Source: Planctomycetota bacterium (GTDB taxonomy: Bacteria > Planctomycetota > UBA11346). Taken from it: a stretch of DNA of 12,359 nucleotides. The notes under the pieces were generated by a model that worked only from the letters and a program-made list of their open reading frames with translations, ran no database searches and had not been told where the DNA came from. The stretch's first letter is position 1. Each line of letters opens with the position of its first letter. Shown in pieces: positions 5,671 to 12,359 of the stretch. The position numbers and the translations under genes are program-made. The stretch lies in assembly GCA_947470885.1 (NCBI GenBank), contig CANIXE010000030.1:1-12359 (forward strand). Direction: 5' to 3'.

Positions 5671-8600
5671 TTACAGCGCGTGGTGCCGGCCCAGGGTGCC
5701 CACCAGGGAATCCAACCAGGCCGGAGCTGAAACCTGGGCCAAGCGGGCCTCCGCCCGGGCCAGGCGGTCCGCCAGGGCCAGACGTTTGGCGATGGCGGCA
5801 TCCCCCGGTCGGGCCAGGAAGGTCCGCAGGTTGTCCACCTGGCGTTGGATGCGCCGGATGTCCTGGAGTTGCTGGGATTCCAGGCGCTTCCGGTACCAGT
5901 CCGAAGCCAGCACGGCCTCCCGGGTGAATAGCTGGCGGATCGTCGGATCGTCGATGGTCTTGCCCTGGTGCAGGCCGGTGGCCATGACGTCCAAGAGGGC
6001 GATCAATGGCGGGCTGGCCACCTGGGCGGCGCCATCATCCAGGTACTGGTGGGCGCACCGGGCCTGGGCTTCGACGATGTTATCGATGCCGTCGACGAAG
6101 GATTCCAGGTCCTGGGTCTCGGGTTGGAGCATCGTCGTGTCGAACACCGCTGCCGGATTGTCGAACACCTTGCCGAAGAAGGTGTGGACGAACCGGGAGG
6201 TGATCCGGTAGCCCAGGCGGCTGGCCAGGACCTGGCGGCCTTCGTTGGTGAAGTCCTGGAGGCGTTCCAGATGGCCTTCTTGGATCAGCCACTTGGCACT
6301 GCGCTGGGCGATGGGCAGGCGGCACCAGATTTCCGGGATCAGCAGGCTGATGTCGTGGCCGACCTTGATCCGTGGGCCAATGCAGCCGGCACTGGTGGTG
6401 AAGCCATCGTGGCCGGTGAGCACCATCGACAGCAGGGCGTTGTCCAGGTCGATGATCGGATCCAGGGCGTTGAACGGTGCCTTGGTGAGGGCGCCCTCGC
6501 TGCCCGCCCCGGTGGTGGAGGGGGATTTTCCGGTCAGGCTGCTGGCGAACTCCATGAACAGTTCGGGCAACTCCAGATAATGGATCGGATTGTGGACCGC
6601 CAGGGAGCGAACGCCGGTTTCCGGGGGATTGTTCCGCCGGCCGGGCAGGACGGCGTCCACCGGCACGGTGATGGGGGATTCCGCAGGAACCCGCCGATGC
6701 AGGCGTTGGCCGACCTCCGCCAGCCAGGCGCCCCGGGCATCCACCCGGTCAGGGCGGCTTTGCAGGTAGCGAGGGTTCTTCGACGGCTTGCCGTCAACGA
6801 TTCGGGGATGGGCCGATGACACCACATATTTCGGACCTTCGCCCTTGGCAGCCCGGGCGATCAGTCGACGCATCGGCTCGGTCCACTTCGCAAAACCGAT
6901 GGCATCATCCACCAGTTCGGTGGCCTCGACTTTGGTCAGGGGTTGGAAATTACTGATGAACACCGGGCCATTGCCCCCGGACAGGTCCACCTCGGCCTGC
7001 TTGTCCAAACCCCGGTGGACGGCGTCGTCCGGACGCTGGAACAGGCGTTCTTCGCAGTTGGTCACCAGCTTCACGCTGGCCCCGGTGATCCGAGGGGAAA
7101 CGAAGGGCAGGTTCTTTGTCGGCACCACGGTGCTGACGCTGATGTCGTCCTCCATCTGCACCTTATCCGCGGCGATGAAGTCCTGACGCAGCTTGTAGGT
7201 CCGCCAAGTGCCGTCGTCATCCATGCCGATCCGCAGGTACGTGGCCACCAGGGGCCGGCCATCCAGCTTGAGCTGGTGGCCGGGGGCGCCGTTGACGATG
7301 TCCACCGTGAAATGGCTGCGCCAGTCGGCGCCCCATTCGGCCTTGTAGAAGCGTTTCACCATGAATAGCAGGGTGAGGATCCGGGTGGGGATCGTGGCCA
7401 ACCAGGCATTGTAGGCCGGGGTGAACTCCGCCGGACTGGGGGTGAACAGCTTGATCACGCTGCCCAGACTGCGCTCCGGGGAGAGCAGGGGCCGGGAGCG
7501 GTTGCTGGCCCGGGCGGCGTAATCCGGACGGTGCTCCGGCAGAAAGCGGTCGCTGTAATCCCGGCTGATCAGGGTGGCGACCCGGGTCAGGTCCGAGGGC
7601 AGGTCGTTGACGTGAAGGGGGCCATACAGGAACACGTCGGCGATGCTCTTGCTGATCTCCGATTTGCCGCCCCCGGACACGGTGCAGGGCTTGTGGCAGA
7701 AGGTGCCCTCGGGTTCGGTCCCCACCAACCGCCAGCTGGCCGCGCCGGGGTGCTTTTCCATCCGCACTTTGTAGCCGGAGGGCAGCACATAGGAGGTATT
7801 CGGGTGCAGGCGCAGCCGGCGCTCGTGGCCGTCCACGGTCCAGGTCACCGACTGATCTTGGACGCTCAGCCGCACATCCCCGGGGACGTACAAGATGTCG
7901 GGGAACTTCCGGTCGATGCCGTAGCCTTCCGGCTGCAGCTCCATCAGTCCGGCCTGTTCCCGGACGACGTCTTCCCAGCCCGCATTGTTAATGCTGGTGC
8001 TGGAGTCGACCCGGAAATCCTCGCCCAGATTGTAGCTGGGGAAGGCCAGGGCGCCGCCGGCGTGCTCCTCCTCCGCCTGGCCCAGCAGATTGGCGCTGAA
8101 GCTGATCTGGGTCTTCACCTCTTTTTTGCAGTAGCCGTAATAATTGTCGGCGATGATCGTGAGCATCACCCCGTCGGCGGTGCGGCAGGTGATCTTGCAG
8201 GCTTGACCGTCGTTGTATTTCTCGTCCTCATTCGCCCAGCACATCTTGTCCCGGCGCTGCCGTTCGGTGGCCTGGCTGATGTGGGGCAGCCCCAGGTCCT
8301 TCTTGGTGCAACCGGTGATGTGGGGGGCGAGGACCAGGCAGCCGGTGTGGCCGGTCCAGTGATCGGCATCCAGGGCCGCATCGTGGTCGGGCAGATAGGG
8401 ATTACCCCCGTTGCCGAAAATCTCTTCGAGGAAATCCAGGTTGCTCACCAAGGATCCCGGGGCGAAGGCCCGGATTTCCATGGTCTGGGCGGGATCACCG
8501 CCGGGAATCGCCGGACGCACCAGGGGGCGCATCAGCAGGGACACCCAGCTATGGGCGACCTGGGGCCGGCCGCTGGTGTAGGGCAGCACCAGATCCGCAT

Positions 8601-9114
8601 CCGGCGGTTTGATCGCCGCCTGGAGCAGCCGGGCGAAGGTCAGCTTGGGGACGGCCTTTTTGTCCCCTGGGACAGGCAGGCCGCCCTCGGCGACATGGAA
8701 GCTGCCGGCGGTGGTCCGGCGGTCGCTCTTGGGATTGTGGAGCACGCCCTGGGCCGTGCGGTAGGAACTGAGGAGCGGCGCGTGGAACTCATCCTGGTCG
8801 GTGGGCAGGCTGAGCAGCCGGGCCAGACCTGGCCGGTCCAGCATGATGCTGGTGTCTGGTACCTGCACCGGGCCGGCGCTGGGGATGATGTCGGCGAAAT
8901 GGCGATTCAGGAAATCCTGGATCCGCCGGTCAGGCGGGCACAGGTGGCCGGCCAGGAGCCGGGTTTTTTCCCGATAGGCCTCCACCAGATGACCGGCGAT
9001 GGCCAGCACATCGGAAGCGGCCCCGGTGGTGGGCAGACCGTTGGCCGCGAGGGTGATCTCCAGGTGCTGGGTGAGGTGGCGGGGATCGACAGCGGCGGGT
9101 GCGGAGAGTGCCAT
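5671..9114 (-). CDS. Probable PPi-type phosphoenolpyruvate carboxykinase (large conserved protein)
   Basis: A 1147-aa cytosolic protein started at ATG 9114 (MALSAPAAVDPRHLTQHL). The frame stays open to 9450, but the extra residues look non-coding and would overlap the divergent gene at 9262. Distinctive blocks are NYYGYCKKEVKTQISFSANL (324-343), EEEHAGGALAFPSYNLGEDF (348-367), the glycine-lysine loop GGGKSEISKS (481-490), HNPIHYLELPELFMEF (841-856) and TGKSPSTTGAGSEGALTKAPFNAL (861-884). From memory these and the 1100-1200 aa length fit the PPi-PEPCK family known from Propionibacterium and Entamoeba, which interconverts oxaloacetate plus PPi with PEP, CO2 and Pi. That family is much larger than GTP- or ATP-PEPCK. 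The C-terminus (about 1075-1130) looks helical. The gene stands alone, divergent from a small ORF and convergent with the FHA gene; no Shine-Dalgarno sequence is visible. A single long coding frame is certain; the enzyme name is moderately sure. Confidence 0.7.
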   Translation of the reverse strand: MALSAPAAVDPRHLTQHLEITLAANGLPTTGAASDVLAIAGHLVEAYREKTRLLAGHLCPPDRRIQDFLNRHFADIIPSAGPVQVPDTSIMLDRPGLARLLSLPTDQDEFHAPLLSSYRTAQGVLHNPKSDRRTTAGSFHVAEGGLPVPGDKKAVPKLTFARLLQAAIKPPDADLVLPYTSGRPQVAHSWVSLLMRPLVRPAIPGGDPAQTMEIRAFAPGSLVSNLDFLEEIFGNGGNPYLPDHDAALDADHWTGHTGCLVLAPHITGCTKKDLGLPHISQATERQRRDKMCWANEDEKYNDGQACKITCRTADGVMLTIIADNYYGYCKKEVKTQISFSANLLGQAEEEHAGGALAFPSYNLGEDFRVDSSTSINNAGWEDVVREQAGLMELQPEGYGIDRKFPDILYVPGDVRLSVQDQSVTWTVDGHERRLRLHPNTSYVLPSGYKVRMEKHPGAASWRLVGTEPEGTFCHKPCTVSGGGKSEISKSIADVFLYGPLHVNDLPSDLTRVATLISRDYSDRFLPEHRPDYAARASNRSRPLLSPERSLGSVIKLFTPSPAEFTPAYNAWLATIPTRILTLLFMVKRFYKAEWGADWRSHFTVDIVNGAPGHQLKLDGRPLVATYLRIGMDDDGTWRTYKLRQDFIAADKVQMEDDISVSTVVPTKNLPFVSPRITGASVKLVTNCEERLFQRPDDAVHRGLDKQAEVDLSGGNGPVFISNFQPLTKVEATELVDDAIGFAKWTEPMRRLIARAAKGEGPKYVVSSAHPRIVDGKPSKNPRYLQSRPDRVDARGAWLAEVGQRLHRRVPAESPITVPVDAVLPGRRNNPPETGVRSLAVHNPIHYLELPELFMEFASSLTGKSPSTTGAGSEGALTKAPFNALDPIIDLDNALLSMVLTGHDGFTTSAGCIGPRIKVGHDISLLIPEIWCRLPIAQRSAKWLIQEGHLERLQDFTNEGRQVLASRLGYRITSRFVHTFFGKVFDNPAAVFDTTMLQPETQDLESFVDGIDNIVEAQARCAHQYLDDGAAQVASPPLIALLDVMATGLHQGKTIDDPTIRQLFTREAVLASDWYRKRLESQQLQDIRRIQRQVDNLRTFLARPGDAAIAKRLALADRLARAEARLAQVSAPAWLDSLVGTLGRHHAL

Positions 9115-9185
9115 GTCCGGGATGCTGGGATGCGGGGAATCCTCGCCAAGGAATTTTTGATGTAGGGAGGGACAGTGCGTGGGAC

Positions 9186-9214
9186 TTGCTGTAAGGATGC
9201 AGGCTTGGCATAGT
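9186..9214 (+). promoter_or_regulatory. Possible sigma70-like promoter for the small ORF and dehydrogenase
   Basis: TTGCTG (9186-9191) and CATAGT (9209-9214) are separated by 17 nt, the usual -35/-10 spacing, and each matches its consensus only partly. The pair lies 47 nt before the preferred start at 9262, inside the divergent space next to the PEP carboxykinase-like gene. Confidence 0.35.
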
Positions 9215-9261
9215 CTGCTGAGGACACAGTGATCCCCACGGTGTCCGCCAGCGAGGTTCCC

Positions 9262-9486
9262 ATGCCGAGCACCCTGATTTCCCCCACGGTCGAACGCCTG
9301 GTGAGCTACCTCCACCGTTGCGGCGGAGTGGATCGGTTTGAGTTTCACGATGGTATGGGTCAACCCGACCTGTTCGCCGCCCGGGATTTTGCCGAAGAAT
9401 TGCGGGAAAAATACCGGGATAGCCTGGACCAGGAAATCCGCATCGAGCAACGGGCGAACCGTATCGACATCCGCCTGGTGGCGTAA
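9262..9486 (+). CDS. Small hypothetical protein, 74 aa
   Basis: The ATG at 9262 is preferred over GTG 9229 because GAGG at 9253-9256 gives a Shine-Dalgarno sequence 5 nt upstream. The product, MPSTLISPTVERLVSYLHRC..., is a soluble, charged protein with a helical-looking middle (AARDFAEELREKYRDSLDQEIRIEQ) and a short beta-like end (RIDIRLVA). There is no signal peptide, membrane segment or metal motif, and I recognise no family. It lies 44 nt before the dehydrogenase gene and could be co-transcribed with it, while being divergent from the PEP carboxykinase-like gene. Codon use matches its neighbours and the reading frame ends cleanly at TAA, which supports a real gene. Confidence 0.6.
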   Translation: MPSTLISPTVERLVSYLHRCGGVDRFEFHDGMGQPDLFAARDFAEELREKYRDSLDQEIRIEQRANRIDIRLVA

Positions 9487-9492
9487 CTTGTT

Positions 9493-9511
9493 CCGGTGGT
9501 GAACCCACCGG
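9493..9511 (+). promoter_or_regulatory. Hairpin in the 5' leader of the dehydrogenase gene
   Basis: CCGGTGG (9493-9499) and CCACCGG (9505-9511) form a perfect 7-bp stem with loop TGAAC, in the 44-nt space between the small ORF stop and ATG 9531. No T tract follows. It could partly terminate the upstream transcript, stabilise an mRNA end or influence initiation at 9531, which lacks a Shine-Dalgarno sequence. Confidence 0.45.
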
Positions 9512-9530
9512 TCCTCCTTCGGGTTTCCCC

Positions 9531-10382
9531 ATGCGCATCGCCGTCCTCGGCCTTGGTTTGATTGGGTCCATCTGGGCCCGGCATTGGCGTAACGACGGCC
9601 ATGATGTCCGGGGTTGGAATCGTACGCCCAAACCGGAACACCCGGCTTTTATCGGTGATCTGGAGGCCGCGGTCCGGGGGGCCGACGTGATTGCCATCGT
9701 CGTCAGCGACGGCCCGGCGGCCCTGGCCCTGGGGCAACGCATCGCCGATCACCTCCATGCCGGCATGACGGTGTGCCTCCACAGCACCGTGGGGGTCGGG
9801 GAATGCCGGGCGCTGCGGGATCTGGTGACGGCCCGGGGCGCGGCGTTCTTGGACATGCCCTTCACTGGCAGCAAGCCCGGGGCTGATCATCGGACGACGG
9901 TGTTTTACGTCGGCGACGACGATCATGCGGTGGAGCGCATCCGGGGCATCTACGAAGCCCAGGATGGCCGGGGTCTGGCCCGGATCCTGGTGCCCATGGG
10001 GGCGGTAGGCCAGGCCATGGCGGCGAAGTTGGCCCTGAACTTGGCCATTGCCGGCGTGTGGCAAGCCACCGCCGAAGCCCTGGCCCTGGCGGAGGGGGCG
10101 GGTGTTGCCCCCGGGGCGTTCTTTGCCGCCCTGGAACAGAACGCCGGGCGTTCAGGCGTTGCGGATCTCAAAAAGCAGAAGGTCCTGGCCGGGGATGTCG
10201 CCCCGCAATTCGCCGTCGCCCTGATGCACAAGGACCTGCGCTTAGCCCAGGGTCTGGCTGGTCAGGTGGGCATGTCGTTGCCCTTGCTGGACGGAGTGGA
10301 AGCGGCTTACGCCCGGGCAGAAAACCTGGGTCGGGGTGGGCAGGATTACTGGACAATGTTGGAGGGGATTCGGGGGAAATAG
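9531..10382 (+). CDS. 3-hydroxyisobutyrate dehydrogenase / glyoxylate reductase family oxidoreductase (beta-hydroxyacid dehydrogenase)
   Basis: A 283-aa cytosolic NAD(P)-dependent enzyme of the usual family length. The Rossmann fold opens at the start with GLGLIG (7-12); the stretch GWNRT (28-32) at the end of strand two resembles NADP-preferring members. Other family marks are HSTVG (84-88), the substrate loop DMPFTGSKPGA (108-118; DAPVSG-like in relatives), the catalytic lysine K166 in GQAMAAKLALNL with N170, and LMHKDLRLA (231-239) in the C-terminal helical domain. The family reduces or oxidises small beta-hydroxy acids, semialdehydes or glyoxylate. The GSKP loop leans toward glyoxylate/succinic-semialdehyde reductases, but the substrate is not proven. 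ATG 9531 is fixed by the Rossmann strand. No Shine-Dalgarno sequence precedes it. Confidence 0.92.
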   Translation: MRIAVLGLGLIGSIWARHWRNDGHDVRGWNRTPKPEHPAFIGDLEAAVRGADVIAIVVSDGPAALALGQRIADHLHAGMTVCLHSTVGVGECRALRDLVTARGAAFLDMPFTGSKPGADHRTTVFYVGDDDHAVERIRGIYEAQDGRGLARILVPMGAVGQAMAAKLALNLAIAGVWQATAEALALAEGAGVAPGAFFAALEQNAGRSGVADLKKQKVLAGDVAPQFAVALMHKDLRLAQGLAGQVGMSLPLLDGVEAAYARAENLGRGGQDYWTMLEGIRGK

Positions 10383-10383
10383 C

Positions 10384-10407
10384 TCGAATGCTCGCATGCT
10401 CGCATGT
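10384..10407. repeat. 8-bp tandem repeat, three near-identical copies
   Basis: TCGAATGC (10384-10391), TCGCATGC (10392-10399) and TCGCATGT (10400-10407) form a tandem array beginning 2 nt after the dehydrogenase stop codon. Its function is unknown. Confidence 0.55.
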
Positions 10408-10426
10408 ACGAAAAATGGAGTTTATG

Positions 10427-10442
10427 GGCTGATTTTTCAGCC
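10427..10442 (+). terminator. Hairpin GGCTGA-TTTT-TCAGCC downstream of the dehydrogenase gene
   Basis: A perfect 6-bp stem with loop TTTT lies 45 nt after the dehydrogenase stop. The following bases (TTGAAAAT) are AT-rich but not a run of T, so it is a weak terminator candidate. Confidence 0.35.
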
Positions 10443-10473
10443 TTGAAAATAACTTAACGATCGTTAAGTTATT
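10443..10473 (+). promoter_or_regulatory. Putative promoter overlapped by a perfect 26-bp palindrome (operator)
   Basis: The half AATAACTTAACGA (10448-10460) is followed at once by its exact reverse complement (10461-10473), giving a 26-bp palindrome without a spacer. TTGAAA (10443-10448) resembles a -35 box, and AGTTAT (10467-10472), 18 nt further on, is a weak -10. The palindrome would then cover the spacer and -10, as an operator for a homodimeric repressor (TetR-type sites are of this kind) would. The ATG of the Ntn-hydrolase is 18 nt beyond. The same sequence could form an AU-rich hairpin in RNA. Confidence 0.6.
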
Positions 10474-10491
10474 ATTCCTGCGGGGGTGGTC

Positions 10492-11691
10492 ATGACCAAG
10501 TTCCGGCGCTTTTTCTTCCTTGGATTCATCATCGCGGTGGTGGGGGGCTTGGGCTTCCTGGCCAGTCTGGTGACGGCGGCCACCAGTGCCGAGGCCCTGG
10601 ATTATGTGCCGGGAACCACCGCGGGAGGGACCGTGCGGGTGGTGGGGGATCTGCCCCTGGCGGAATTCACCGGAGATGCCGAAACCCGGGGCCGGGCCCA
10701 GGGGGAACTGCTGGGGAAGGGCACGGGGCACTTGTTGAAGATCATGGGTTGGACGCCCCGGCTGCTGTTGGGCCGGCACGGCACCCGCTTCCAGGCGAAT
10801 GTGGCGGCCATCAGCGCGGATGATCGGGCCGAGATCACCGCCCTGGCCCAAGCCGCCGGATTGCCGCCGTCGGATCTCCTCGAGGCCAACGCCCTGGTGG
10901 ACACCCAGTGTTCCGCCCTGATCCGGGGGCCTACGAAGGAGCAACCGCTCATGGTCGCCCGGAACATGGATTATTACCCGGCGAAGATCCTCGGTCCGGG
11001 CACCCTGGTGAGTATCGTCCGGGGTGCCGGGCCCAGAACCTACGCCAGCATTGGCTGGCCGGGATCCATCGGCGTGGTGAGCGGAATGAACGACCGGGGC
11101 TTGGTGGCCTGCGTGCTGTTGAACCACGACGGGCCGCGTCTGCCCGCCGCCGAGCCCCTGACCTTGCGCCTACGCCGGATGCTGGCGGAGGAATCCGACG
11201 TGGCCGGGGCGGTCCGCCGGTTCAGCGCCGAACCGGTGGGTTCCAGCCACTACGTGCTGTTGGCGGATGCGACCACCGCTTGCGTGGTCTGGCGGGGCCT
11301 GGATGGCATCCACCGGGACGACCTGAAGGACGGCTGGCTGGCGGCCAGCAATGGGCCCCGGGTCACGGGGGCGCCCCATGACGCCCGGGGCCAATGCCTA
11401 TGCGACCGGGCGAAGGGGGCGTCGGCGGAGGTGGACGCCGAATGGATGCGCCAGTCCCTCACCGCCAGCTACATGACCGGAATCAACGCCCAGGCCATGC
11501 TGTTCATCCCCGGCCGTCAGGAACTCCACCTGGCCCGGGGCACGGGCTACCGGCCGGCGGCCCTGCGCCCCGCCCTGCGCCTGGAATTGGCCGGGGTGTT
11601 CGCCGGCGCAGGGCTCGCCGGCGTGAAACCCGAAGAGTTGCCTGCGCCTGTCAAATTGTCTCATTATTTGCAGGCAGGCTCGACGGAATGA
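10492..11691 (+). CDS. Membrane-anchored C45 / acyl-CoA:6-APA acyltransferase-like Ntn-hydrolase
   Basis: A 399-aa protein from ATG 10492; GTG 10486 in the same frame is possible, with a G-rich Shine-Dalgarno-like stretch at 10482-10489. A basic start (TKFRR) and a hydrophobic helix (about 7-29) give a signal anchor or uncleaved signal peptide, so the catalytic part is probably outside the cytoplasmic membrane. Family marks are RGRAQGE (66-72), the nucleophile candidate C140 in DTQCSALI, ARNMDYYP (156-163), GSIGVVSGMNDRGLV (191-205) and SSHYVLLADA (251-260). C45 enzymes cleave or transfer acyl groups on amide bonds after autocatalytic exposure of an N-terminal cysteine. Here Q139 precedes C140 instead of the Gly-Cys of the fungal enzyme. 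The substrate is unknown. It is probably a monocistronic gene under the upstream palindrome. The phosphohexomutase gene starts 49 nt downstream. Confidence 0.87.
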   Translation: MTKFRRFFFLGFIIAVVGGLGFLASLVTAATSAEALDYVPGTTAGGTVRVVGDLPLAEFTGDAETRGRAQGELLGKGTGHLLKIMGWTPRLLLGRHGTRFQANVAAISADDRAEITALAQAAGLPPSDLLEANALVDTQCSALIRGPTKEQPLMVARNMDYYPAKILGPGTLVSIVRGAGPRTYASIGWPGSIGVVSGMNDRGLVACVLLNHDGPRLPAAEPLTLRLRRMLAEESDVAGAVRRFSAEPVGSSHYVLLADATTACVVWRGLDGIHRDDLKDGWLAASNGPRVTGAPHDARGQCLCDRAKGASAEVDAEWMRQSLTASYMTGINAQAMLFIPGRQELHLARGTGYRPAALRPALRLELAGVFAGAGLAGVKPEELPAPVKLSHYLQAGSTE

Positions 11692-11698
11692 GCCGGGG

Positions 11699-11714
11699 CA
11701 GGGCTTGCGCCCTG
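11699..11714 (+). terminator. GC hairpin between the Ntn-hydrolase and phosphohexomutase genes
   Basis: CAGGGC (11699-11704) and GCCCTG (11709-11714) form a perfect 6-bp stem with loop TTGC, 7 nt after the stop codon. It is followed by GGGGATTCTCC, not a T tract. It may be a weak terminator, or the two genes may be read together. Confidence 0.35.
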
Positions 11715-11740
11715 GGGGATTCTCCATCCGATGCCGCGCC

Positions 11741-12359
11741 ATGAATCAACCGCTCCGCTGCGTCGTCTCCGTTTCCGGCATCCGTGGGATCGTCGGCGAG
11801 ACCATCACCCCCACGGAATTCCTGGAACTGGCCGCCGCCTACGGCCAGGCCATCCCCCCGGCGGATTCGCCGAAGATCGTCGTTCTGGGCCGGGATAGCC
11901 GACTTACCGGGCCATTGATAGCCCAGGCCGTGGCGGCCGGTCTGCGGGGCGTCGGCTGCACCGTGGTGGACATCGGTGTCGTGCCCACGCCCACGGTGCC
12001 GATCATGATCCAGGAACTGGGGGCCCAGGGGGGCATCCAGATCAGCGCCAGCCACAACAACGCGGAATGGAACGCCCTCAAGCTGTTCAGCCCCGCCGGG
12101 CGCAATGTCGACCAGGCCCAGTTGGACCGGGTCCTGGCCGCCTATGCCGCTGGCGCCCAGTGGAAACGCTTCGATGCGGTCGGCGGCTTCCGTACCGATG
12201 AAACCGCCATCGACCGCCACATTGCCCGGATCCTGGCGGTGGTGGATGTGGCCCTGATCCGCGCGGCAAAACTCACCGTCGTGGTTGACAGCGTGAATGG
12301 CGCCGGCGGCCTGATCGCCCCCACGCTCCTGGGGGCCCTGGGCTGCCAGGTGGTGCCCC
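11741..12359 (+). CDS. Phosphohexomutase (phosphoglucosamine/phosphomannomutase family), 3'-partial
   Basis: The first 206 residues of an alpha-D-phosphohexomutase, which is normally about 450 aa, so the end lies beyond the window. Domain I has VSVSGIRGIVGETITP (9-24), GRDSRLTG (50-57), GVVPTPTVP (79-87) and the active-site loop ISASHNNAEWNALKLF (101-116), whose S104 would be the phosphorylated serine. Domain II begins at VVVDSVNGAGG (180-190). The enzyme moves a phosphate between C1 and C6 of hexose or hexosamine phosphates, feeding cell-wall precursors or glycan synthesis. The loop reads SHNN where most members have SHNP; a direct effect is unknown. ATG 11741 is fixed by the conserved N-terminus. 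No clear Shine-Dalgarno sequence is seen. GlmM and ManB/PGM cannot be told apart because the specificity loop in domain III is missing. Confidence 0.93.
   Translation, partial: MNQPLRCVVSVSGIRGIVGETITPTEFLELAAAYGQAIPPADSPKIVVLGRDSRLTGPLIAQAVAAGLRGVGCTVVDIGVVPTPTVPIMIQELGAQGGIQISASHNNAEWNALKLFSPAGRNVDQAQLDRVLAAYAAGAQWKRFDAVGGFRTDETAIDRHIARILAVVDVALIRAAKLTVVVDSVNGAGGLIAPTLLGALGCQVVP

Noticed and set aside
7531..9165. 544-codon plus-strand open frame opposite the PEPCK-like gene
   Set aside because: The product is repetitive in G, Q, A and H with no domain logic, and the minus strand carries strongly conserved-looking blocks; a shadow.
9115..9450. Extension of the PEPCK-like protein upstream to ATG 9450
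   Set aside because: The added 112 residues have no family character and would overlap the divergent 74-aa gene, which has its own Shine-Dalgarno sequence; ATG 9114 is preferred.
10168..11127. 319-codon minus-strand open frame spanning the palindrome region
   Set aside because: It is antisense to two clear genes, crosses a regulatory AT-rich island and has no recognisable domain.

Overview
The window is GC-rich bacterial chromosomal DNA with densely packed genes. It has no mobile elements, rRNA or tRNA genes, or CRISPR array that I can see. The taxon cannot be fixed from sequence alone. A very long, probably PPi-dependent PEP carboxykinase-like protein, an FHA/zinc-knuckle protein and several start codons without a Shine-Dalgarno sequence would fit Planctomycetota or a related PVC lineage; this is inference.

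Layout. (1) 1-985, plus strand: the C-terminal part of cinA, cut by the window edge and carrying an apparent one-base deletion in a G run near 126-129. (2) 1001-3084, minus strand: a two-component pair, an OmpR/PhoB-type response regulator and its sensor histidine kinase. They overlap by 4 nt and converge on cinA over a hairpin. (3) 3085-3455: a 371-nt non-coding gap with three 11-bp-spaced TCAGG half-sites (probable response-regulator operator), a 10-bp-arm inverted repeat and an 8-bp tandem repeat. (4) 3456-4550, minus: an ATP-grasp enzyme of unknown substrate, divergent from (5) 4666-5619, plus: a degenerate FHA domain with a cysteine-rich zinc-knuckle-like segment and a coiled coil. (6) 5623-5661: a strong 14-bp stem-loop between convergent genes. 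(7) 5671-9114, minus: a 1147-aa protein best matched, from memory, to PPi-type phosphoenolpyruvate carboxykinase. (8) 9262-9486, plus: a divergent 74-aa hypothetical gene, followed by (9) 9531-10382, a 3-hydroxyisobutyrate dehydrogenase/glyoxylate-reductase family enzyme. (10) 10383-10491: an AT-rich island with tandem 8-mers, a hairpin and a perfect 26-bp palindrome, leading into (11) 10492-11691, a membrane-anchored C45/AAT-type Ntn-hydrolase. (12) 11741-end, plus: the N-terminal part of a phosphohexomutase (GlmM/phosphomannomutase family).

How the parts relate. Most genes look like core metabolism or signalling rather than one system. The two-component pair is clearly one operon and probably autoregulated. 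The ATP-grasp and FHA/zinc genes share a 115-nt divergent promoter region and are the least explained pair. The 26-bp palindrome, placed over a plausible promoter of the Ntn-hydrolase gene, is the clearest uncharacterised regulatory signal. No convincing multi-gene novel defence or biosynthetic system was seen.
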